A stretch of DNA of 64,000 nucleotides from assembly GCF_000712075.1 (NCBI RefSeq), contig NZ_JONW01000011.1, positions 1 through 64,000 on the forward strand, in the 5' to 3' direction. The notes below the pieces were generated by a model, which was not told the origin of the DNA, did not search any database, and saw nothing but the letters and a program-made list of their open reading frames with translations. The stretch comes from Caulobacter sp. UNC358MFTsu5.1 (lineage in GTDB: Bacteria > Pseudomonadota > Alphaproteobacteria > Caulobacterales > Caulobacteraceae). The translations under genes were made by a program, and so were the position numbers. Below are positions 58,407 through 64,000 of the stretch, one piece after another; position 1 is the first letter of the stretch; the number at the start of each line of letters is the position of its first letter.

Positions 58407-58898
58407 ATGAAGCGCCTGATCCTCGCCGCCGCCGCGCTGGCCTTTGCCGGGACCGCCGCCCACGCCCAGGACATCGTCCGCGGCGGCTCGCCGACCTCGC
58501 CGATCGCCAGCGTGGTGACCGTGCCGGCCGGCTACGACACCATCTATGTCAGCGGCATGACCCCGCCGATGCTGGACCCCAAGGGCGACCCGGCCCTGAC
58601 GGCCACCTTCGGCGACACCAAGACCCAGACCCTGGGCGTGCTCAAGCGCATCGAGGAGGCGCTCAAGACGCAGGGCGCGACCATGGGCGACGTGGTGATG
58701 ATGCGCGTGCTGCTGGTCGGCGACCCGGCCAAGGGCGGCAAGATGGACTTCGCCGGCATGATGGAAAGCTACAAGACCTTCTTCGGCACGCCCGAGCAGC
58801 CCAACAAGCCCTCGCGCATCACCAGCCAGATCACCTCGCTGGTCCAGCCGGGGATGCTGGTCGAGATCGAGGTCCAGGCGGCGCGGAAACCGAAGTAA
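58407..58898 (+). CDS. RidA-family protein with signal peptide
   Basis: A 163-residue Rid-fold protein. These enzymes hydrolyse reactive imines or enamines to ketones and ammonia. A signal peptide (MKRLILAAAALAFAGTAAHA) means it is exported, which is unusual since RidA is normally cytoplasmic. Family segments are GYDTIYVSGMTPP, QTLGVLKRIEEALKTQGATMGDVVMMRVLL and a C-terminal VEIEVQAARKPK. The catalytic Arg of RidA is not clearly placed here; the segment ends without RVEI..VA. It follows the cytochrome gene by 61 bases. Confidence 0.85.
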   Translation: MKRLILAAAALAFAGTAAHAQDIVRGGSPTSPIASVVTVPAGYDTIYVSGMTPPMLDPKGDPALTATFGDTKTQTLGVLKRIEEALKTQGATMGDVVMMRVLLVGDPAKGGKMDFAGMMESYKTFFGTPEQPNKPSRITSQITSLVQPGMLVEIEVQAARKPK

Positions 58899-58902
58899 GG
58901 CG

Positions 58903-59033
58903 CTCCGCCCCCCTACGGGGGGCGGACAGACCGCGCAGCGGTCAGGTGGGGGCAAGTCGGTGAGCCTCGGGGCCCTACGACCCACTTGCCCCCTACGGAT
59001 CGCTTCGCGATCGTCTTCCCCCAAAGGGGGAAG
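58903..59033. repeat. Mosaic palindromic repeat, copy 2
   Basis: A TCCGCCCCCC/GGGGGGCGGA palindrome, then CAG, a small hairpin and CAGGTGGGGGCAAG, then CTTGCCCCCTACGGA, another hairpin and a TCTTCCCCC/GGGGGAAGA palindrome. The same modules form copy 1 at 265-382 in another order. It lies right after the RidA gene. Confidence 0.75.
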
Positions 59034-59102
59034 AGGCCATCCGCCCGAGCGACGTTTCGCCACGCGCGCAACTGTCCCCTGTTAATTGTGCCTAACGGGC
59101 TG

Positions 59103-59110
59103 TTAACCAT
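59103..59110 (+). promoter_or_regulatory. CtrA-type motif upstream of fliQ
   Basis: TTAACCAT matches the short CtrA motif known in Caulobacter. It lies 63 bases before the fliQ start, with a second TTAA at 59082-59085. Confidence 0.7.
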
Positions 59111-59172
59111 GACGGAGGAAGGTGCGAGTCACCTAAAGTCCCCGCGTTGACCGCGTAGTTAGAGGCCATCCG

Positions 59173-59436
59173 ATGAGCGGAGCCGAAGTCCTGGATGTCG
59201 GCCGCGACGCGATCTGGCTGACCCTTCAGCTGTGCGCGCCGATCCTGATCGTCGGCCTGGTGGTCGGCGTGGCCATCGGCCTGTTCCAGGCCCTGACCCA
59301 GATCCAGGAAGCCACCCTGGTCTACGCGCCCAAGATCGTCGCCATCTTCGTCTCGCTGCTGCTGTTCCTGCCGCTGATGGGCGCGCTGATGTCCGGTTTC
59401 ATGAGGCAGATCGCCGCCAAGATCGCCGGGATGTAG
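59173..59436 (+). CDS. fliQ: Flagellar export protein FliQ
   Basis: An 87-residue, two-helix subunit of the flagellar export gate. FliQ marks are DAIWLTLQLCAPILIVGLVVGVAIGLFQALTQIQEATLVYAPKIVAIF and LMSGFMRQI. It starts the fliQ-fliR-flhB operon behind a CtrA-type box. Confidence 0.97.
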   Translation: MSGAEVLDVGRDAIWLTLQLCAPILIVGLVVGVAIGLFQALTQIQEATLVYAPKIVAIFVSLLLFLPLMGALMSGFMRQIAAKIAGM

Positions 59437-59445
59437 GGGCGGGGC

Positions 59446-60201
59446 TTGGACAGCTACGCCACAGTCCTGCAGGTCTACGCCGGCGGCCTGGTCTTCGCCC
59501 GGATCGGGGCGATGGTCATGCTGATGCCCGGCATCGGCGAGACCGTGGTGCCCCAGCGCATCCGCCTGTCGTTCGCCGTGCTGATGGCCATGCTGCTGGC
59601 ACCGCTGGTGGGCAAGTCGATCGTCTCGGTGCCCAGCAGCGTCGGCGCCATCGGCGGGGCGGTGCTGCACGAGGTGCTGATCGGCCTGATGATCGGCCTG
59701 ATCCTGAAGATGTTCGTCAGCTCGCTGACCACGGCGGGCGAGGTGATCTCGATCCAGACCTCGCTGTCCTTCGCCCAGACCACCAACCCGGCCGGCGCGC
59801 CCAGCAGCACGGCCGTGGCCACCTTCCTGTCGATGCTGGGCCTGACCCTGATCATGGTCACCGACCTGCACCACCTGTTCATCGGGGCGATGGCCAAGTC
59901 GTACGACCTGTTCCCGTTCAGCCGCCCCGTGCCCGTCAACGACGCCGCCACCCTGGCCGTGCGCACGGTGGCGGACTCGTTCAAGCTGGGCCTGCAGCTG
60001 GCCGCGCCCGTCCTGGTGTTCTCGATCGTCTTCAACCTGGCGACCGGCCTGGTCGGCCGGGTCATGCCGTCGTTCCAGATCTTCTTCGTCACCTCGCCGC
60101 TCAGCGTGATCCTGGGCCTTTCCCTGCTGGGCCTTTCGCTCGGCGGCATCGCCATGGTGTGGACCGATCGCTATCGGGAACTCCTGTCGGTGTTCAACTA
60201 G
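59446..60201 (+). CDS. fliR: Flagellar export protein FliR
   Basis: A 251-residue, multi-helix membrane protein of the FliPQR gate. It has the FliR segments FARIGAMVMLMPGIGETVVPQRIRLSFAVLMAMLLAP, AGEVISIQTSLSFAQTTNPA and SFKLGLQLAAPVLVFSIVFNLATGLVGRVMPSFQIFFV. A TTG start at 59446 is the only one that fits, nine bases after the fliQ stop. It is followed by flhB after 12 bases. Confidence 0.95.
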   Translation: MDSYATVLQVYAGGLVFARIGAMVMLMPGIGETVVPQRIRLSFAVLMAMLLAPLVGKSIVSVPSSVGAIGGAVLHEVLIGLMIGLILKMFVSSLTTAGEVISIQTSLSFAQTTNPAGAPSSTAVATFLSMLGLTLIMVTDLHHLFIGAMAKSYDLFPFSRPVPVNDAATLAVRTVADSFKLGLQLAAPVLVFSIVFNLATGLVGRVMPSFQIFFVTSPLSVILGLSLLGLSLGGIAMVWTDRYRELLSVFN

Positions 60202-60213
60202 GGAGGCGCGGGC

Positions 60214-61296
60214 GTGGCTGACGAACAGGACGACGCGTCAAAGACAGAAGAACCAACAGCCAAGAAGCTGTCGGACGCTCGCGCCAAAGGCGACGTCCCG
60301 AAATCCGCCGACATCGCGCAACTGGCCTCGCTCTCGGGCGCGTTCGGCGTCGTGGTCATCGCCGGCGGCTGGCTGACCCGCGACATGGTCGGCAACCTGA
60401 CGCCCTTCCTGGCCCATGCGGGGACCATGGACGTCGAGGGCGGCATCCGGGCCATCGCCAAGATGGCGATCATGGCCGCCCTGCCGGCCATCGTCCTGGT
60501 GATGGTGGTCTCGGCCCTGATGGGCGTGGTGGGCAACGTGGCGCAGACGGGCTTCCTGCTGTCGGCCGACAAGATCAAGCCCGACCTCCAGAAGCTGGAC
60601 CTGATCAAGGGCCTGGGCCGGATCTTCGGTCCGGACGGCTTCGTCCAGTTCGCCAAGTCGGCCGTGAAGTTCATCGTCACCGGCATCATCGCCTGGCTCG
60701 TGATCAAGCCGGACGCGGCCCAGATCACCACCCTGGTCGGCATGGACGTGGCGGCGATCGTGCCGCTGTCCATGAAGCTGTGCATGAAGATGTTCTGGAT
60801 GGTGCTGATCTTCCTGATCGCCACCGCCGGCTTCGACTGGTTCTGGCAGCGCCTGCGCTTCAACAAGCGCATGCGGATGAGCGTCCAGGACGTCAAGGAC
60901 GAGATGAAGCAGTCGGAAGGCGACCCGCACGTCAAGGGCAAGCAGAAGCAGATCCGCATGCAGCGCTCGCGCCAGCGGATGATGGCCAACGTGCCCAAGG
61001 CGACCGTCGTCGTCATGAACCCGACCCACTACGCCGTGGCGCTGAAGTACGAGCAGGGCGAGACCGCCGCGCCGATCTGCGTGGCCAAGGGCGTCGACGA
61101 CCTGGCGTTGAAGATCCGCGCCGTCGCCGAGGAGAACGGCGTCTACGTGCTGGAAGACCCGCCCCTGGCCCGCGCCCTCTACGCCGCCATGGACATCGAC
61201 GAGCAGATTCCCGCCGAACACTTCGAGGCCGTGGCCAAGGTCATCGGCTTCGTGATGAGCAACAAGCAGAACCGCAAGCGGGCCTGGGCGGACTAG
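60214..61296 (+). CDS. flhB: Flagellar export switch protein FlhB
   Basis: A 360-residue protein with four membrane helices and a cytoplasmic autocleavage domain. The N-terminus DDASKTEEPTAKKLSDARAKGDVPKS is typical. The autocleavage site is Asn269-Pro270-Thr271-His272 (VVMNPTHYAVALKY), where cleavage changes export from hook to filament substrates. A GTG start at 60214 has GGGAGG upstream. It ends the operon, and a palindromic repeat follows. Confidence 0.97.
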   Translation: MADEQDDASKTEEPTAKKLSDARAKGDVPKSADIAQLASLSGAFGVVVIAGGWLTRDMVGNLTPFLAHAGTMDVEGGIRAIAKMAIMAALPAIVLVMVVSALMGVVGNVAQTGFLLSADKIKPDLQKLDLIKGLGRIFGPDGFVQFAKSAVKFIVTGIIAWLVIKPDAAQITTLVGMDVAAIVPLSMKLCMKMFWMVLIFLIATAGFDWFWQRLRFNKRMRMSVQDVKDEMKQSEGDPHVKGKQKQIRMQRSRQRMMANVPKATVVVMNPTHYAVALKYEQGETAAPICVAKGVDDLALKIRAVAEENGVYVLEDPPLARALYAAMDIDEQIPAEHFEAVAKVIGFVMSNKQNRKRAWAD

Positions 61297-61320
61297 CCGG
61301 CGAGATAATCGCATTCAAAA

Positions 61321-61431
61321 GTTGTCATCCCGGAAGCCCCGCAGGGGCTGTCCGGGACCCAGGTGACTGGGCTGATGCTTTGCGGTTCCCTTGGATCCCG
61401 GACAAGCGCTCCGCGCTTCCGGGATGACAAC
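61321..61431. repeat. GTCATCCCGG inverted repeat, copy C
   Basis: The 17-base arms GTTGTCATCCCGGAAGC (61321-61337) and its exact complement (61415-61431) flank GTCCGGGACCC and GATCCCGGAC. It lies between convergent flhB and the GH28 gene. Related copies are at 21666-21800 and 22343-22447. Confidence 0.88.
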
Positions 61432-61443
61432 TGTTGGGGCGGA

Positions 61444-62856
61444 CTAGTTCGGCTTCCCCGACATCATCCCCAGCCGATACGGCGGTTCCGCAGCGACCAC
61501 GTCCGCCGGCCGCACCGTCGGCTCCAGCGCCGCGGCGCCCGCCAGGCCCCGGCCCGTGACGTTGCTGATCGCCAGCTTCGGTCCCTCGGCCACCGCCACG
61601 TCCACATGGTCGAGCACGACGTTCCTCATGTTGGCCAGGCTCATGCCCTTGCCCGCCGAGCCCGTGACGTTCCTCAGCGTGAAACCGTCCAGCGGCTTGT
61701 CGGGATGGATGTTCGTCGCCTGGACCAGCACCGGGACGTCGGTGACCTTGATGCGCTCGAAGGTGAAGTTGCGCACCGTCGGCACGCCCTCCGGGCCGGC
61801 GACGGGGAAGGGGTCCTGCTTGCCGCTGTCCAGGAAGTTCAGGCGCAGGAAGCCGTCCCTGGCGCCCGAGACGTCGAGGTCGCGCATGACGATGTCCTCG
61901 ATGAACGCCCCGCGCCCGGGCCGGCTCTTGATGTAGATGGCGAAGGTGTAGGCGGCCAGGCATTGGCAGCGCTCGACCAGCACCCGGCGGATGCCGCCCG
62001 AGGTCTCGCTGCCGATGCCGATGCAGGCCCAGCGGTGGTCGCGGAACGCGCAGTCGCTGATCCGCACGTCCTCGGTGGGGCGGCCGATCAGGTTGCCCTC
62101 CATGCCCCGGCCGGACTTCAGCGAGATGCAGTCGTCGACCGTGTCGAAGTCGCAGCGCTCGATCACCACCCGGCGGCAGGAGTCGACGTCGATCCCGTCG
62201 GCCCCGCCCCGGACCGTCACGCCCCGGAACAGGACGTCGTCGCAATAGACCGGGTGGATCGACCACATGTCGTTCTGTTCGGTGAAGACGTCGGTGACCG
62301 ACAGGCCCTGGACCTCGACGAACTCCAGCAGGGCGGGGTGGCGCAGGCCGCTGGCCTTGTCGACCCGGCCGGGGATGGCCTTGGAGCCCAGGATGCGGCC
62401 CTTGCCGGCGATGGTGACACCGCGCGCGTCCTGGGCCCAGATCAGGCCGACATGGCCCGGCGTCCAGCGGCCCTCCCAGCGCACTTGGACCACCGGATAG
62501 TCGGCCAGGTCGGGCGAGCCCTGCAGCGTCGCGCCCTCGTCCAGCAGCAGGGTGGTGTTCGAGCCGAGGCGCAGCGCGCCGGTCAGGTAGACGCCGGGCG
62601 GCACCGTCACCACCCCGCCGCCCAGCACGGCGCAGCGGTCCAGGGCGGTCTGCAGGGCGACCGTGTCCTTGGTCGTCCCGTCGCCCTTGGCGCCGAAGTC
62701 GCGCGGGTCGAGGCGCAGCCCGGTCGACTTGGCGGCGGTCTTGGCGGTCGAGGCCGTCGCGGTGGTCGCCAGGGCGGCGGCCCCCAGGCCGGCCGCCGAA
62801 AGCACGGCGCGCCGGCTGGGGGAGGGGGCGCTGTCGTCGCGCGCGGTCTTCGTCAT
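61444..62856 (-). CDS. Family 28 glycoside hydrolase (polygalacturonase-like), exported
   Basis: A 470-residue right-handed beta-helix enzyme. A twin-arginine signal (SPSRRAVLSAAGLGAAALAT) leads to DPRDFGAKGDGTTKDTVALQTALDRC and the GH28 active-site strands GGADGIDVDSC, TVDDCISLKSG, CIGIGSETSGG and AIYIKSRPGRG. It probably cuts pectin or rhamnogalacturonan outside the cytoplasm. The start at 62856 has GGGAGG upstream. No other pectin genes are in view. Confidence 0.9.
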   Translation of the reverse strand: MTKTARDDSAPSPSRRAVLSAAGLGAAALATTATASTAKTAAKSTGLRLDPRDFGAKGDGTTKDTVALQTALDRCAVLGGGVVTVPPGVYLTGALRLGSNTTLLLDEGATLQGSPDLADYPVVQVRWEGRWTPGHVGLIWAQDARGVTIAGKGRILGSKAIPGRVDKASGLRHPALLEFVEVQGLSVTDVFTEQNDMWSIHPVYCDDVLFRGVTVRGGADGIDVDSCRRVVIERCDFDTVDDCISLKSGRGMEGNLIGRPTEDVRISDCAFRDHRWACIGIGSETSGGIRRVLVERCQCLAAYTFAIYIKSRPGRGAFIEDIVMRDLDVSGARDGFLRLNFLDSGKQDPFPVAGPEGVPTVRNFTFERIKVTDVPVLVQATNIHPDKPLDGFTLRNVTGSAGKGMSLANMRNVVLDHVDVAVAEGPKLAISNVTGRGLAGAAALEPTVRPADVVAAEPPYRLGMMSGKPN

Positions 62857-62965
62857 GGCGGGCCTCCCGAGGCGACGGCCGGTTTCTGACACCGGTGTCT
62901 TTCCTCGGGAGTGTTGGGCGATCAGTCCCCGCTGTAAATCCGCGCGCGAAAAAATGGGGCGGCGG

Positions 62966-63319
62966 TCACGCCACGTAGCGGGCGATGACCATGCCCAGGA
63001 TGGTGATCATCAGCAGGCCGCCGGCGATGCGCTGGCTGCGGGCGGGGCTGGCGCGGTCCAGGATCTGGACGGCCAGGGCGGTGACGGCGGCGACCACGGC
63101 GACCATCAGCACCTGCTCCTGCCGGCCGAAGGCCCCGCCGTGCAGGATGGCGGCCAGCGGGACCCCGGTGACGATGGCGACCCCCGCCGCGCCGAACTGT
63201 GGACGACGCAGGGCGTCGATCCCGCTTCCGCCCGTCCGGGCCAGCACGAAGGTCGAGCCCGCCCAGAAGACGGCGGACAGCACGTGGAGCGACAGCAGCA
63301 GCATCAAGGCGATGGTCAT
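62966..63319 (-). CDS. Membrane protein divergent from the MarR regulator
   Basis: A 117-residue protein with three or four hydrophobic segments (MLLLSLHVLSAVFWAGSTFVLA, FGAAGVAIVTGVPLAAIL, VLMVAVVAAVTALAVQIL, GGLLMITILGMVIARYVA). The conserved LHVLSAVFWAGS motif is like CopD-type membrane proteins. The start has AAAGGA upstream. It shares a promoter region with marR and is probably its target. Its function is unknown. Confidence 0.75.
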   Translation of the reverse strand: MTIALMLLLSLHVLSAVFWAGSTFVLARTGGSGIDALRRPQFGAAGVAIVTGVPLAAILHGGAFGRQEQVLMVAVVAAVTALAVQILDRASPARSQRIAGGLLMITILGMVIARYVA

Positions 63320-63364
63320 GGCGATATCCTTTCGCGGACCGCCGTTCTGGCGGTGGCGATATTC

Positions 63365-63391
63365 ATAGACATCGAATCATTCGACGTCTAT
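63365..63391. promoter_or_regulatory. Candidate MarR operator
   Basis: Thirteen-base arms ATAGACATCGAAT and ATTCGACGTCTAT are reverse complements at 12 positions around one central base. It lies just 10 bases before the marR start and 46 bases before the divergent membrane gene, as expected for a dual repressor site. Confidence 0.8.
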
Positions 63392-63401
63392 CTATCGAAT
63401 C

Positions 63402-63839
63402 ATGAACCCTCCGGGCCCGCCTTCCGCCCCGCCGATCGGCTTCGTCCTGTCCCAGGTCTCCAAGGCCGTGGCGCGGGCGTTCGACGACGCCATGACCGAG
63501 GCGGGCGGCTCGCTGTCGACCTGGCTGGTGCTGCGCTCGCTGATGCCCGGCGGCCATCAGCCCCAATCGGAGCTGGCCCAGGCCGTGGGGGTGCAGGGGC
63601 CGACCCTGACCCACCACCTGAACGGCCTGGAAGCCCAGGGGCTGATCACCCGCACCCGCGACGCGGCCGACCGCCGGGCCCACCAGGTGGCCCTGACCCC
63701 CGAGGGCCGGGCGCGGTTCCTGCAGCTGCGCCAGACGGCCGAGCGCTTCGACGCCCGCCTGCGCGGCGACCTGACGGGAGCGGAGGTCGACCTGTTGCGG
63801 GGGCTGCTTTTGCGGCTGCGCGCCCACGTGGCGGACTAG
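63402..63839 (+). CDS. MarR-family transcriptional regulator
   Basis: A 145-residue winged-helix regulator. The HTH and wing are ELAQAVGVQGPTLTHHLNGLEAQGLITRTRDAADRRAHQVALTPEGRARF. MarR dimers bind palindromes and release on ligand binding. The operator candidate lies directly upstream. The divergent membrane protein gene is its probable target. The ligand is unknown. Confidence 0.92.
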   Translation: MNPPGPPSAPPIGFVLSQVSKAVARAFDDAMTEAGGSLSTWLVLRSLMPGGHQPQSELAQAVGVQGPTLTHHLNGLEAQGLITRTRDAADRRAHQVALTPEGRARFLQLRQTAERFDARLRGDLTGAEVDLLRGLLLRLRAHVAD

Positions 63840-63974
63840 GTCGCGGCGACCATAATCCGGTCACGGAATCAGGAATCGATCACGGATCGCGCTCCGCGAG
63901 CGGGTTAAGGGTATTCTATCCCGCGAATCGATGGGCTGGACGCCCGCAAGGCTGAAGAAGGATTTCGGTCGACC

Positions 63975-64000
63975 ATGACCGAGACGCCCATGAAAGACTT
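63975..64000 (+). CDS. Partial CDS at the right edge
   Basis: An ATG at 63975 opens MTETPMKD and runs off the window. GAAGGA lies about 15 bases upstream, and an inner ATG at 63990 is possible. Too little is present to identify it, and whether it is a gene is uncertain. Confidence 0.3.

Noticed and set aside
1..64000. CRISPR array, rRNA, insertion sequence or prophage
   Set aside because: No spaced direct repeats, no rRNA-like stretch and no transposase, integrase or phage protein was seen in any frame. The repeats found are inverted and gene-free.

Overview
The window is high-GC DNA from a Caulobacter-like alphaproteobacterium (Caulobacteraceae). This rests on genes and sites seen here: two MucR/Ros-type regulators, a single-PAS protein resembling MopJ beside the second mucR, CtrA-type boxes in front of flagellar operons, a sigma-T (EcfG)-type promoter, and several TonB-dependent receptors. 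From memory, C. crescentus keeps mucR1, mucR2 and mopJ in the same order, followed by fliP and flgBC; I could not check this by alignment. No rRNA, CRISPR array, transposase or phage gene was found.

Layout. 1-2.7 kb: a partial gene, sppA (67K type), tRNA-Pro(CGG) and tRNA-Gln(UUG). 3.3 kb: first mucR. 3.8-9.2 kb: secreted and metal-associated proteins, a GNAT enzyme and an oligopeptidase B with an export-like leader. 9.3-13.4 kb: a trypsin-fold protease, a stress-type csbD gene, OsmC, DUF1272, a MaoC hydratase and an HTTM-like membrane protein. 13.5-17.8 kb: acyl-CoA synthetase, GMC oxidoreductase and a crotonase. 18-24.7 kb: free Met-R-sulfoxide reductase, an acyltransferase/glycosyltransferase/cupin operon, an AprI-like inhibitor, DNA alkylation repair, and an ArsR-SRPBCC pair. 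24.7-31.6 kb: chemoreceptor, DUF2336, second mucR, D-hydroxyacid dehydrogenase, mopJ, and a wHTH/DUF5985/DUF5985 operon. 31.6-38.9 kb: RTX protein, TonB receptor, acyl-CoA dehydrogenase and LuxR regulator sharing a palindrome, and an EEP-family phosphodiesterase. 38.9-42.5 kb: ribokinase and flagellar fliOP divergent from flgBC-fliE. 42.5-53.1 kb: c-heme lipoprotein pair, OpuC-type ABC transporter with fused permease/binding protein, Lrp regulator, PafA-like phosphatase, GH20 hexosaminidase. 53.4-58.9 kb: TonB receptor, Tat amine oxidase, cytochrome c, secreted RidA. 59.2-61.3 kb: fliQ-fliR-flhB. 61.4-64 kb: GH28 pectinase-like enzyme, and a MarR regulator divergent from a membrane protein.

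How the parts fit. The flagellar export gate is split between fliOP and fliQR-flhB, each next to a CtrA-type site. The MucR paralogues and MopJ-like PAS protein belong to the same cell-cycle network. Three regulators (LuxR, MarR, ArsR type) have clear palindromes in the promoter regions they probably control. The strongest candidates for undescribed systems are the LuxR-palindrome regulon (32.9-37.6 kb) and the apparent periplasmic amine-oxidation module (53.4-58.9 kb). Gaps between genes carry at least four families of inverted repeats, recurring at several places.
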